DNA of 58,976 nt from UBA1369 sp964571725 (GCA_964571725.1 CAZNDB010000005.1:1-58976), one strand, 5' to 3'; positions 25,361 through 35,054 are shown, counted from the stretch's first letter. Notes: generated by a model not told the origin, from the letters alone. Program-made: numbers and translations.

Positions 25361-26446
25361 TCAGTGGTAAATCTGCAAACGATTCTGGCAATGACTGTGT
25401 TGATGGGTTGGAAGCGAATCGATCAAATCGGTGGGGACCGTGTTGGCCATCATATCATTGATCAGGCTTTCCATGCTTACCGGATCCATGTCCGTACCAA
25501 TCCCCCAGGGACTGCCTATCACCAGATCACCGCTCCCGCCCCAGAGATGAGTCGTGTTGCCTTTTTGACGTTCAATCTCATTGAGCGTCTTGAGAAAATA
25601 GGGCAGGTTGAAATAAGTTACATAGTCGGACATACGGGTAAAAACATAGGCGTGTTTGCCGTTGGGCAGGCGGCGGACCGAGACAATCGCCTGATAACCG
25701 TCGTTAATAGCGCCCAGACGTCCCTGCTTACCGGTTTCTTCGATCATAATCCAGCCCGGTCCGCCGCCCAGCTCTTCATAACTGGTGTCCGGTTTCAAAT
25801 GGCGGTGGGTACCTTTAATATAGCGTTTGATACGTTTACCGACCTGATCCATGATGTCAGCGTACTCGGCGGCAACGTGATGGTCCAGACGGCCGCTTTG
25901 CCTGAATTCCCGGTAGGGATCTGTAACCCAGACCAGCGCCTCATACAATTTCGAGTCCGGAAAGGTTTGATAGAGTCCGGCGGTCGTATCCATTTTCTCG
26001 GCCAATCCCACCAGCCGTTCCAGACGGCCGCGGGTGTCATTAAAAATCAACTGCGGTTCCTCCAGAAGCAGCTTCGTGAAACAGTCATCCTCATCGCAGC
26101 TTTTAAAATATGCCCGGACTTTGGGCCCGTGCTGATCGCGGAATACCGAATAAAAACCGCCGCGCACCGCCATCATAATCTGCCCCATGGTCGCCCTCAT
26201 AGAGAGCCTGTCGACCGTTTGCCGGTCTTGGTGGTCGGGGTCAATCTCCAGATGATGATCATAGGCAGCAATCGGCTTGGAAAGGTCTTTTTTGACGCCA
26301 CCCAGCACATAACCGTCAAAAGCCGCTGAAAATGGAGAGTAGGTTTTGCGGAATTCTTCCCATTCAATGGGTGCGTGCTGTGGCTCGATTGTCATTGAAA
26401 AGTCAACTTCTTCCCTGAATGGAGTGCTCGTATTGGAGGCTTTCAT
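25361..26446 (-). CDS. Uncharacterised protein with DHH-like N-terminus
   Basis: 361 residues. Near residue 43 comes AAFDGYVLGGVKK and near 60 AAYDHHLEIDPDH, followed by DRLSMRATMGQIMMAV and YFKSCDEDDCFTKLLLEE. An Asp-His-His triad followed by a later DEDDC segment resembles the metal site of DHH-type phosphoesterase-like proteins, although DHHA motifs are not clear. The C-terminal half contains GGGPGWIMIEE, ISVRRLPNGKHAYVFTRMSDYV and GSPWGIGTDMDPVSM, which I do not recognise. Cytoplasmic, no signal peptide. Function unknown; a metal-dependent hydrolase is a guess. Confidence 0.72.
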   Translation of the reverse strand: MKASNTSTPFREEVDFSMTIEPQHAPIEWEEFRKTYSPFSAAFDGYVLGGVKKDLSKPIAAYDHHLEIDPDHQDRQTVDRLSMRATMGQIMMAVRGGFYSVFRDQHGPKVRAYFKSCDEDDCFTKLLLEEPQLIFNDTRGRLERLVGLAEKMDTTAGLYQTFPDSKLYEALVWVTDPYREFRQSGRLDHHVAAEYADIMDQVGKRIKRYIKGTHRHLKPDTSYEELGGGPGWIMIEETGKQGRLGAINDGYQAIVSVRRLPNGKHAYVFTRMSDYVTYFNLPYFLKTLNEIERQKGNTTHLWGGSGDLVIGSPWGIGTDMDPVSMESLINDMMANTVPTDLIDSLPTHQHSHCQNRLQIYH

Positions 26447-26659
26447 GTTTTGTTAGTAAAGTCATTTTTATCTACAATCGCCATTTTGAAGCACCTGAGG
26501 CTTTTGGACTTGTAGACGAGAACAACTTGGCTTTTTTCTGTTTTTCCGTGCAGATACGATGATTACTTATAGCACTATCCGGGAAATATGCAAATAGCAG
26601 GGCGCAGCAATACAAAAAAACTATGGAACATGCTCGCCCGCAAGCCCCGCTAAAATTTT

Positions 26660-26734
26660 TGGTAGTCCCAAGGGGAATCGAACCCCTGTTTTCGCCTTGA
26701 GAAGGCGACGTCCTAACCGCTAGACGATGGGACC
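26660..26734 (-). tRNA. tRNA-Glu (anticodon CTC)
   Basis: 75 nt including an encoded CCA. Acceptor GGTCCCA pairs with TGGGACT (G1-U72 wobble). Anticodon stem TCGCC/GGCGA around TTCTCAA, and T-arm AGGGG-TTCGATT-CCCCT. Confidence 0.96.
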
Positions 26735-26783
26735 GTACAAGGACGGTTCGTTCCGTGCTGCCGCAGGCATGAAGGTTTTTCAA

Positions 26784-26859
26784 TGGTGCAACCTAGAGGA
26801 TTCGAACCTCTGACCTCCTCGACGTCAACGAGGCGCTCTACCAACTGAGCTAAGGTTGC
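26784..26859 (-). tRNA. tRNA-Val (anticodon GAC)
   Basis: 76 nt including an encoded CCA. Acceptor GCAACCT/AGGTTGC, D-stem GCTC/GAGC, anticodon stem CCTCG/CGAGG around TTGACGT, and T-arm AGAGG-TTCGAAT-CCTCT. Confidence 0.96.
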
Positions 26860-27014
26860 GCGTATACCGACTTGGTTTATCAGCGGACATGTACCTGCCC
26901 GCTGATATTGCTATATAAAATTATTTATTTCAAGAATATTTTTGCAACTTTCGGTATTTGGTATGAAATTGGCAAATATTTGGCTTGAGAAAGTTTAGCA
27001 ATCTGATAAAGTCA

Positions 27015-27024
27015 GTGCTAGAAT
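27015..27024 (+). promoter_or_regulatory. Extended -10 element upstream of the dnaJ-type gene
   Basis: GTGCTAGAAT combines the TGN extension with -10 TAGAAT. No good -35 box lies 17 bp upstream. The same GTGCTA core is seen upstream of the Xer and ftsE genes. Confidence 0.5.
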
Positions 27025-27054
27025 TGTTTTGAGCAGCTGATTTTATTATGATTT

Positions 27055-27999
27055 ATGGCTAAAGATTACTATGAGCTGTTGGGATTAAAAAAGGACGCCA
27101 CTGATGCCGACATCAAGCGCGCCTACAGAAGACAAGCCATGGAATGGCATCCCGACAAACATAAAGGCGATAAAACCGCCGAAGAAAAATTCAAGGAAAT
27201 AAACAACGCCTATCAGACCCTGAGCGATCCCCAGAAAAAGGCCATGTATGACCAGTTCGGGGAAGCCGGAACCAATTACGGCGGCGGGCCGGGCGGCCCG
27301 GGAGGGGCTTACGGCAACGGATTTGGAGGTTTTGACTTCAGCGGGTATCAGACCAACTTTGACGGACAGGGCTTCGCCGATATTTTCGAAGCGTTTTTCA
27401 GCGGCTTCGGCGGCCATTCCAACGGGCCGCGCAAAGGGCGCAATTTGGAATTCGAACTCCGGATTGAATTTGAGGAAGCGGTTTTCGGCTGCGATAAAGA
27501 GCTGGTCATCACCAGACCCAAGAAGGGCGGGGAAAAAAGCACCGAGACCCTGAAGGTGAAGATACCGGCGGGCGTGGACAATGATTCGGTGGTGCGGTTG
27601 AGCGGAAAGGGAGAACCTGGCATTAACAACGGCCCGGCCGGCGATCTGTACGTACACGTCAGAGTGGTTCCCCACAAAGAATTCGTACGAAATAATTTTG
27701 ATATACATAGTAACGTCGACATCAGCATGCTCATGGCTGTGCTGGGCGGGGAAATCAAAGTAAAAACCATCCAGGGCGAGGTGACGCTGAAAATCCCGGC
27801 AGGCACCCAACCCGGCAAAGTTTTCAAACTGAAGGAATACGGCGTGAAAAAACTGCACAGCGAAGACAAAGGAGACCATTACGTGAAAGTAAACGTGGTT
27901 ATCCCCAATAAACTTTCCAAAAAAGAAAAGACCCTTTATCAGGAATTGGCTGAAGAGACGGGTCTGGACCTGAACAAAGGAAAAGGATTCTGGAAATAA
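27055..27999 (+). CDS. DnaJ-family co-chaperone without zinc finger (CbpA-like)
   Basis: 314 residues. J domain 1-70 with HPD at 32-34 (WHPDKH), which stimulates the DnaK ATPase. A Gly/Phe-rich linker runs from ~75 to 115 (FGGFDFSGYQ). The C-terminal substrate-binding barrels follow directly from GRNLEFELRIEFEEAVFGCDKEL to NKLSKKEKTLYQELAEETG. The four CxxCxGxG zinc repeats of class A DnaJ are missing, so this is a class B (CbpA/DnaJB-like) protein. It follows an extended -10 element with no Shine-Dalgarno. It stands alone; DnaK and GrpE are not in the window. Role: delivery of unfolded proteins to DnaK in the cytoplasm. Confidence 0.95.
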   Translation: MAKDYYELLGLKKDATDADIKRAYRRQAMEWHPDKHKGDKTAEEKFKEINNAYQTLSDPQKKAMYDQFGEAGTNYGGGPGGPGGAYGNGFGGFDFSGYQTNFDGQGFADIFEAFFSGFGGHSNGPRKGRNLEFELRIEFEEAVFGCDKELVITRPKKGGEKSTETLKVKIPAGVDNDSVVRLSGKGEPGINNGPAGDLYVHVRVVPHKEFVRNNFDIHSNVDISMLMAVLGGEIKVKTIQGEVTLKIPAGTQPGKVFKLKEYGVKKLHSEDKGDHYVKVNVVIPNKLSKKEKTLYQELAEETGLDLNKGKGFWK

Positions 28000-28073
28000 T
28001 GTAATACTTTTTCAGCGGAGGAGGTTTACCTAAGTGTAATCGGCTGAAGCGCGCACTTGTCTTTGGCCGGCAA

Positions 28074-28667
28074 ATGGCTTATAAATTTAGGGACTTTGTG
28101 ATACAGGCTTTGGAACAAAAAAAAGATTTTGATCCCCAAATAGTGGAAACGGCAAAGACCGATAAAGAGGCTTTCGCCAAGCTGTATGACTTTTATTTTC
28201 CCAAGGTTTACGCCTTTGTCATGTCCAAAACGGGTTCTTCCGCCGCGGCCGAGGATATCGTAAGCGACGTATTTATGAAAATCCTGGAAAACCTGCCCAA
28301 ATATCAGGATCGCGGACTGCCTTTCACGGCCTGGCTGTTCACGGTAACCAGAAACATACTCTTTGATTATTACGCCAAACAAAAGCGCGGTGAAACCCTG
28401 GCCCTGGAAGAAGGACTGGAAATAAAGGATGAGAAAAAAGATTTTCAGCCGGCGCACCAGGCCCAACAGAGTGAACTGAAAGACAAGGTCAAACAGGTTA
28501 TGGATAAATTACCGGAAAGGGAGTTGTCCATTCTGCAGCTGAAATTTTTCAGCGGCCTCAATAACAGGGAAATCGCGATGGTGCTGAATCTCTCGGAAAG
28601 CAACGTGGGCATCATACTCTACCGCGTATTAAGAAGAATAAAGCCAGATTTAAATAACCTATTTTAG
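28074..28667 (+). CDS. ECF-type RNA polymerase sigma factor
   Basis: 197 residues. Region 2 spans about 30-98: FAKLYDFYFPKVYAFVM, AEDIVSDVFMKILENL and LPFTAWLFTVTRNILFDYY. A variable linker follows (99-135). Region 4 spans about 138-190: MDKLPERELSILQLKF and NREIAMVLNLSESNVGIILYRVLRRI, the -35-binding HTH. Regions 1 and 3 are absent, as in ECF factors. A basic ~20-residue N-terminal extension precedes region 2. The ATG of the alpha-2-macroglobulin gene comes 3 nt after its stop codon, the usual position of an anti-sigma gene, so the sigma factor probably controls and is controlled by that protein. Confidence 0.93.
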   Translation: MAYKFRDFVIQALEQKKDFDPQIVETAKTDKEAFAKLYDFYFPKVYAFVMSKTGSSAAAEDIVSDVFMKILENLPKYQDRGLPFTAWLFTVTRNILFDYYAKQKRGETLALEEGLEIKDEKKDFQPAHQAQQSELKDKVKQVMDKLPERELSILQLKFFSGLNNREIAMVLNLSESNVGIILYRVLRRIKPDLNNLF

Positions 28668-28670
28668 CCG

Positions 28671-31600
28671 ATGCTTCGACCTCGCAAAAAAATCAGGGAG
28701 CTCGAAAAGAAGCTGGAAACCAGCCGGAACGACCAGAACTGGTCGGGTCTGGTTGAGGCCATTGAGGCCAATAATCCACCGCCCGCCAGGCGCCAATTTG
28801 AAATTGATTTAAAAAATAAATTACTTGAAAAACATTCAACTATGAATACTGCCAAAAAAAGTAAGACTGATAAAAAATTCAGCCTCTGGTCAGACTTCAG
28901 AATACGCGGCTGGGCTATGGCTTTGGGAACGCTGGTACTGGTGATATTGGCCGCGGTGGCAGCCTATCCGATGATACCCGCTCCGACCGTAAAAGGTTAT
29001 GTGTTGAAAGGCGGGACCCGTGAAATTTCGGTTAACGCGCCGCTCAAAATCACCTTCAATCAGCTGATGAATAACGCCTCGGTGGAAAAGGCTTTCAGCA
29101 TTGAACCGGCAATCAAAGGAGATATCAGCTGGCAGGGCAACAGCATGCTTTTCAAGCCGCTCGATCCCCTGAAAATCGGCGATACTTATAAGATTTCCAT
29201 CGGTAAGGGGGCGGTCAGTCTGTTTCAAAAACCGCTGGAGGGTGAATACAGCGAATTTTATAAAATTATCGCTCCGCCCAAGGTCGTACTGATTACGCCT
29301 AACGATGGTTCCAAGGGAATCACGGCTGACAGCAAGATCAACATTATGTTTGACCGCCCGATGACCGCCCTGACTACACTGGAAGCAGGCCGGAAGAATT
29401 TTCCCGACATCAGAATCGAGCCCGCCGTCAACGGACGTTTCAAATGGCTGGGCACTTCGGCTATTCAATTCATCCCTGATAAACTGAATCTGGCCACTAC
29501 CTATAAAGTGACCATCCCCCAAGGCACCGAGGTACTGGACGGCGGGTATACGGAAGGCGAGTACACCAGCAGTTTTGAAACGGTTAAACCGGAGGCCACC
29601 GGCTGGACGTCAACCGGTTCCCAGACCGACGCCGACGTTTCCATCAACAGCAAATTCAAACTGACCTTTAATCAGAAAGTTGATCTGGCCAGCGCCCGCC
29701 AGATGATCAAACTCAATAAAACCGGCGAGAACGAAAATGAGCTTGCCGTCAGCGTCCGTTATTACACGCTGGAGGACTGGAAACAGGAACAGAAACGGGC
29801 CAATGAACTTTTGGAAATGGGACTTTATGAAGAAATCCAGGAAGCAAAAGAACCTGCGGTTACTGAAATCAAACCCGAAGAACCAAAAGCGGAGGACCTG
29901 AGCGGCATTTTAATGATAGAACCGGCCAGGCCGCTGGAACCGGAAGCCAATTATTCGCTGCGAGTACTGGCCGGACTGAAAGGTTTTGAAGGGCCATTGA
30001 CCACCGCCGAAGACCGTAATTTCAACTTCCGCACGCTGGGACAATTCAAACTGATCTCAGCCGAAAACCAGATTCCGGACTCTTCCGACCTGGCCTATCC
30101 GGTGTTTTCCTATTCCGCACCGGTGGATTTCCGCAGTCTCCGTGGCAAAATTAAAATCGATCCGCCCCGCAAAGATGAAAAGGGTGAATTAATTAATCCC
30201 GAGGTCTATCCCTATTTACGCTCCGAAAGCATCCATATCGGCTATAATTACCTTCCTTCAACCGATTACGTAATTACGATTGAGCCCGGAGTGAAAGATA
30301 TTTTCGGCTATGTCTATAGCGAAAGAACCGAACTGAAATTTAAAACCACCGCCTATCAGCCCGCTCTTAGTCTGGAAAAAGGAACTGACATCAGCGTCCT
30401 GGACGGTTATCAGCCCGCCGTTTTCTACATGAAATCGGTTAACGTTGATTTTGCCGACGTCAGACTGAAAAAATTAACGCCCGAAGAGTTTTCCCGATTC
30501 TATGCCGAGGGCTACATTGATTACAATAACGGCGGATTCAATGCCCTGAAAGACTTTGACTATGAGGGGCGCATCGACATCAAACTGGCCTTTAATGAAC
30601 GCGGACATACAGCTCTGAACCTGGATCAACTGGCCAGCGGCATGGCAAATCAAAATCCCGGATTGTCCGGCGGCTTCTATTTTCTGGAAATGAGCAATCC
30701 AAACGTAAAAACAACCGTCTGTACTTATGAATGGGAAACTCCCAACCCCGGCTGCCGTGAAGAAGTCAGACTGGAAAGAACCTTGTTTGTGGTTTCCCGC
30801 AGCTCTCTGGCCATCAAGACTACTTTGACTGAAATGCTGGTCTGGGCGACCGATCTGCAAGACGGAAAGCCTGTTTCCGGTGAGAAAATCACTATAATGG
30901 ATGCCCTGCGCACCGAGGTGGCCAGCGGAGAAACGGATGCCAGCGGTCTGGTCAAAATCAAGTTGCCCGGAACGAGCGGTAATTACTACAGAGACTTTCT
31001 GGTGTTCGGCGACCGCGAAAATGACAGCGCTTTCGTGCATACCAGCTGGAGCGAGGGAATTGCCCCCTGGAATTTCAATATCAGCACTGAACCGGAGGCT
31101 CCCCAGTATTACATGTATCTCTATACCGACCGGCCGATTTACCGGCCGGCCCAGGAGGTTAATTTCAAGGGCATAGTCAGACAGGAAAAAGACTATAAAT
31201 TCCAGATTCCCGATATCAGCAAGGTCAAGGTCTATGTCTCCGACTCACAGGGAAATGTTATCTATGAACAGGAACATCGGATTTCCAATAACGGAACCTT
31301 CAACGGCAAACTGATGCTGGGCGACAAGATCCCGACCGGGGATTTCTCCGTGCACGCCGTATTGATGGAGGCCAAAGGCCCCGAATGGATGAATGAGTTT
31401 TACGCTTCCTTTAAAGTCTATGAATACCGCAAACCCGAATATAAACTGGATCTTTCCAGCGACAAAAAGGAATACGTGAACGGACAATCCTCCAATGTCC
31501 GCGTGGAAGCCGGTTATTTCTTCGGCGCTCCGCTCAAAAACGCCGAGATTAAATGGACCCTGAAAGCCCAGGATTATTACTTTATTTTACCGGAAGAATT

Positions 31601-34600
31601 GGCCGCCAAACTGTCCGGCAGCTGGTTTAGTTTCGCCGACGAGGGCTTCTTCTGTTACTGGGGCTGCTCCGGAAATACCGAAATTGTCAGCCAGGGCACT
31701 GCCAAGGGCGACGAACAGGGCGTAGCCATGATTACTCTGCCCCTCAATATCAGCGACAAGAAAATCAGCCAGATTTACACCGTGGAAGTTACCGTCACCG
31801 ACGCCAATAATCAGAGCGTGTCCAACCGGCTCAGTTTCCCCGTGCATAAGGGCTCTTTCTATACCGGCATACGCAGCGTGGAATATATTGTCGAGGCGGG
31901 GAAACCGGCCAAATTCGAGGTACTCACGGTCAGCGCGGACGGCAAAGGACTTCCGGGCAAAAGCGTGGAGGTGGGGTTGTATGAAAGAGAATGGAATACG
32001 GTAAAGCGAAAAAACGTGGACGGCGATTATTATTATGAAAACAGTTACGACGACAAACTGGTCGAAAAGAAAACGGTCAGAACCGGCGACAAGGGACTGG
32101 GCTCACTGGAATTCACAATCGCCAAGGGCGGCGTGTACAAGGTGGAGGCCGTGGCGGGAGATGAACAGAACAACAAGATTATCAGCTCCACCACCGTCTA
32201 TGTCAGCTCCGGAGATTTTGTAAACTGGGGCAGTGAAAACAACGATAAAATTGAACTGATTACCGATAAGATGGAATACAAGGTGGGAGACACCGCCAAA
32301 GTGCTGGTCAAATCCCCCTATAAAAACGTCTATGCCCTGGTCACTTATGAAAAGGACCGGGTGCTGGATCAGAAAGTGATCAAACTGGAATCAAATTCAC
32401 AGACCATCGAGGTACCGGTAACCGATAAATTCCTGCCCAACGCTTTTGTTTCGGTGGTACTGGTCAAGGGGGATTCCTATGATGCCGGATTGGCCGAACC
32501 CGCGGAGGGCGCCCCGGATGAAAGACAGGTAGCCGCCTTTAAGGTTGGCTACACAACCCTGCAGGTGAACACAGAAAATAAACGTTTAAACATTGAAATC
32601 AAGAGCGACAAAGAAAGATATTCGCCCGGTGAAAACGTAAAATTAACGGTCAAAACCACCGATGCTTCCGGAAAGGCCCTGCCGGCCGAACTGTCACTGG
32701 CCGTAGTGGATGAAAGCGTGCTCAGTCTGACTGAAAGCGTAACCGCGGATCTGTTGAATATTTTCTACCGCAAGAGACTGCTGGGAGTTAATTTCGCGCA
32801 TACCCTGACCAAGGCCATTTCCAGAGTCAACGTGCAGGTGGAAGCCGGCATGAAGGGTGGAGGCGGAGGTGAACTGGCCAAACGCGGCACGTTCAAAGAC
32901 ACCGCCTGGTTTGAAGCATCACTAAAAACCAATGAAAACGGTGAAGGCACGCTGGAATTCAAGATTCCGGATAATCTGACCACCTGGCAGGTGATGGCCA
33001 TCGGTATCAGCGATGACAGCAAGAACGCGCAGGCCTTGGTCGGCAGCAATAAATATTCATTCCTGGCCAATAAAGACATACTGGTCCGTCCGGTTTTGCC
33101 GCGCTTCATGTCGCGCGATGACAAGATGCAGGTTTCGGCCATTGTTCACAACTATACCGATACCGATCAGTCGCTACAGGTAACTCTGGAGGGCGAGGGC
33201 TTCCAGATCAACGGAGCCGCCGAGAAGTCGGCCACCGTTGCTTCCAAAGGCTCTCAGAAAATCGACTGGCAAATTGTCGTCGGCAAAAATAAGACCGCCA
33301 AACTTTCCTTTACCGCGATTGCCAATGGCGGACAGAGGGGAGACAGCGTCGAACAAATTTTGCCGGTAAAAGAGTCCAGCATGCCCGAAAATGTGGCTAT
33401 GGGCAAAGTAATCAACGATGAAACCAAACAAATTGAACAGGTCTGGTTGCCAGCCGGTCTGAATCCGGAAAACGGAACCCTGAAGATTACGGCAGCCGCC
33501 ACCCTGGCCGGTGCGATCAATGACGGTCTGAAGTACCTGGTCAGTTTCCCCTATGGTTGCAGCGAACAACTGGCCAGCGCCATTCTGCCCAATGTGGCGG
33601 TCAAGAGACTGATAAATACCGGGAAATTTAAACTGGAGGGACTGGAAACTTCCACCATCGATAAAAACGTGGAAACCGGATTGCAGGAATTATACAAAAA
33701 CCAGCAGTCCAACGGAGGGTTCGGCTTATGGTCCAATTCCACGACCAGTGCCTGGCTGACCGCTTATGTCACCAATACACTGTTTGAGGCCGGGAAAGCC
33801 GGTTACAAGATCGACCAGAACGTTCAGGACTCGGCCATCAATTATCTGAAGGGTTATCTGAATAATAAACCCAATCCCGATGAAAGTGAGGATTACCGCC
33901 TGAACAGCAGAGCCTACATCCTCTTTGTGCTGGCGGAGAACGGGCAGGGTGATCTGGGTCTGATGAACAGCCTCTATGAACAGAAAGATAAATTGAGACT
34001 GATTTCCAAGGCCAATCTGCTGATGGCCCTGCAGAATCAAATAGGCCAGGACCAAGCGGCCGATACCGCGATCAACGACAAGATTACCAGCCTGAAAAAA
34101 GATCTGGAAAACGCCTCGCTGCAGACTCCGCGCGGCGTGTCCTTCATCGAAAAAGACTTGAACTACAGCCTCTTTGACACCAATACCAGAACTACCGCCG
34201 TAATTATGAAGGCCATTAACAGAGTGGATTCCAACAATCCCCTGCTGTCCAAGATCATGCAGGCCTTATTACGGGAAAGAAAAGGCGGGCATTTCTCCAC
34301 CACCCAGGAAACGGCGGTGAGCCTTTTGGCCATGCTGGAATACCTGGAGAAAGGCAAAGAATTGACTCCGGCCTATCAGGCCCTGATCGATCTGAACGGC
34401 AAAAACGTGCTGGATATGAATTTTACCAGTAAGAATCTGTTTGAAATCAGGGAAACCGAGCTTCCGCTCACTGATCTGCTGCCCAATAATCTGAATAACG
34501 AAGTGGCCGCGCAGAAAATCGGGGAAGGCCGGATGTATTTCGACCTGAACCTGGAATATTATCTGCCCCTGAAGGATCTGAAGCCGAAAAGCGAAGGTCT

Positions 34601-35054
34601 GGAAGTGCTGCAGGAATACTTCTCCATGGATGATGCCAAACTGGAGAATCCGCTTGATACAATCAAGGTGGGTGAAAACCTGCACGGAAAATTAACCCTG
34701 ATGGTACCGGAAGACAGACATTTTGTGATGATTGAAGATTTCCTGCCGGCCGGTCTGGAAGGTATTGATTTCAATCTGAGTACTTCCGAGCAGGGGTTGC
34801 GGGACATGGGAGGGGCTGACAAAAATGACTGCTATGATTGTTATTTCAACTGGTATTTCAACCACTCCGAAGTCAGGGATGACAGAATTATGTACTTTGC
34901 TGACTATCTGCCCAAAGGCGTTTACGAAATTGATTATTACGTGCGCGCCACCGCGGTCGGAGAATTCGCCGATCTGCCTACTCTGGCCCAGGAAACATAT
35001 TTCCCCGAGGTATTCGGGAGAAGTGAAGGGAAGTCCTTTAAAGTCACCGAATAA
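28671..35054 (+). CDS. Giant membrane-anchored alpha-2-macroglobulin-like protein with cytoplasmic N-terminus
   Basis: 2127 residues. Residues 1-80 are cytoplasmic and charged (RKKIRELEKKLETSRNDQNW, PPARRQFEIDLKNKLLEKHS). A single membrane helix lies at about 81-101 (WAMALGTLVLVILAAVAAYP). Outside come several Ig-like/Big_5 domains (100-500), MG-type macroglobulin domains including a DRPIYRPAQEVNFKG segment near 820, a bait-like Gly-rich stretch KGGGGGELAKRG and the A2M domain DTAWFEASLKTN. The thioester motif GCSEQ has Cys1630 and Gln1633, inside YGCSEQLASAIL, and an alpha-alpha toroid follows. Bacterial members trap foreign proteases covalently in the envelope. The N-terminal segment may act on the sigma factor encoded 3 nt upstream. 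The stop overlaps the next start (TAATG). Confidence 0.93.
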   Translation: MLRPRKKIRELEKKLETSRNDQNWSGLVEAIEANNPPPARRQFEIDLKNKLLEKHSTMNTAKKSKTDKKFSLWSDFRIRGWAMALGTLVLVILAAVAAYPMIPAPTVKGYVLKGGTREISVNAPLKITFNQLMNNASVEKAFSIEPAIKGDISWQGNSMLFKPLDPLKIGDTYKISIGKGAVSLFQKPLEGEYSEFYKIIAPPKVVLITPNDGSKGITADSKINIMFDRPMTALTTLEAGRKNFPDIRIEPAVNGRFKWLGTSAIQFIPDKLNLATTYKVTIPQGTEVLDGGYTEGEYTSSFETVKPEATGWTSTGSQTDADVSINSKFKLTFNQKVDLASARQMIKLNKTGENENELAVSVRYYTLEDWKQEQKRANELLEMGLYEEIQEAKEPAVTEIKPEEPKAEDLSGILMIEPARPLEPEANYSLRVLAGLKGFEGPLTTAEDRNFNFRTLGQFKLISAENQIPDSSDLAYPVFSYSAPVDFRSLRGKIKIDPPRKDEKGELINPEVYPYLRSESIHIGYNYLPSTDYVITIEPGVKDIFGYVYSERTELKFKTTAYQPALSLEKGTDISVLDGYQPAVFYMKSVNVDFADVRLKKLTPEEFSRFYAEGYIDYNNGGFNALKDFDYEGRIDIKLAFNERGHTALNLDQLASGMANQNPGLSGGFYFLEMSNPNVKTTVCTYEWETPNPGCREEVRLERTLFVVSRSSLAIKTTLTEMLVWATDLQDGKPVSGEKITIMDALRTEVASGETDASGLVKIKLPGTSGNYYRDFLVFGDRENDSAFVHTSWSEGIAPWNFNISTEPEAPQYYMYLYTDRPIYRPAQEVNFKGIVRQEKDYKFQIPDISKVKVYVSDSQGNVIYEQEHRISNNGTFNGKLMLGDKIPTGDFSVHAVLMEAKGPEWMNEFYASFKVYEYRKPEYKLDLSSDKKEYVNGQSSNVRVEAGYFFGAPLKNAEIKWTLKAQDYYFILPEELAAKLSGSWFSFADEGFFCYWGCSGNTEIVSQGTAKGDEQGVAMITLPLNISDKKISQIYTVEVTVTDANNQSVSNRLSFPVHKGSFYTGIRSVEYIVEAGKPAKFEVLTVSADGKGLPGKSVEVGLYEREWNTVKRKNVDGDYYYENSYDDKLVEKKTVRTGDKGLGSLEFTIAKGGVYKVEAVAGDEQNNKIISSTTVYVSSGDFVNWGSENNDKIELITDKMEYKVGDTAKVLVKSPYKNVYALVTYEKDRVLDQKVIKLESNSQTIEVPVTDKFLPNAFVSVVLVKGDSYDAGLAEPAEGAPDERQVAAFKVGYTTLQVNTENKRLNIEIKSDKERYSPGENVKLTVKTTDASGKALPAELSLAVVDESVLSLTESVTADLLNIFYRKRLLGVNFAHTLTKAISRVNVQVEAGMKGGGGGELAKRGTFKDTAWFEASLKTNENGEGTLEFKIPDNLTTWQVMAIGISDDSKNAQALVGSNKYSFLANKDILVRPVLPRFMSRDDKMQVSAIVHNYTDTDQSLQVTLEGEGFQINGAAEKSATVASKGSQKIDWQIVVGKNKTAKLSFTAIANGGQRGDSVEQILPVKESSMPENVAMGKVINDETKQIEQVWLPAGLNPENGTLKITAAATLAGAINDGLKYLVSFPYGCSEQLASAILPNVAVKRLINTGKFKLEGLETSTIDKNVETGLQELYKNQQSNGGFGLWSNSTTSAWLTAYVTNTLFEAGKAGYKIDQNVQDSAINYLKGYLNNKPNPDESEDYRLNSRAYILFVLAENGQGDLGLMNSLYEQKDKLRLISKANLLMALQNQIGQDQAADTAINDKITSLKKDLENASLQTPRGVSFIEKDLNYSLFDTNTRTTAVIMKAINRVDSNNPLLSKIMQALLRERKGGHFSTTQETAVSLLAMLEYLEKGKELTPAYQALIDLNGKNVLDMNFTSKNLFEIRETELPLTDLLPNNLNNEVAAQKIGEGRMYFDLNLEYYLPLKDLKPKSEGLEVLQEYFSMDDAKLENPLDTIKVGENLHGKLTLMVPEDRHFVMIEDFLPAGLEGIDFNLSTSEQGLRDMGGADKNDCYDCYFNWYFNHSEVRDDRIMYFADYLPKGVYEIDYYVRATAVGEFADLPTLAQETYFPEVFGRSEGKSFKVTE

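Larger units (their letters stand above)
26447..27054. other. 608-bp stretch with two tRNAs and no protein gene
   Basis: It contains tRNA-Glu and tRNA-Val (minus strand, listed separately) and, at its right end, the extended -10 element of the dnaJ-type gene. An open frame across 26472-26783 runs through tRNA-Glu and is not credible. Nothing else is seen. Confidence 0.7.

Noticed and set aside
26472..26783. 103-residue open frame over tRNA-Glu
   Set aside because: Its middle is the antisense of the tRNA and no start or family supports it.
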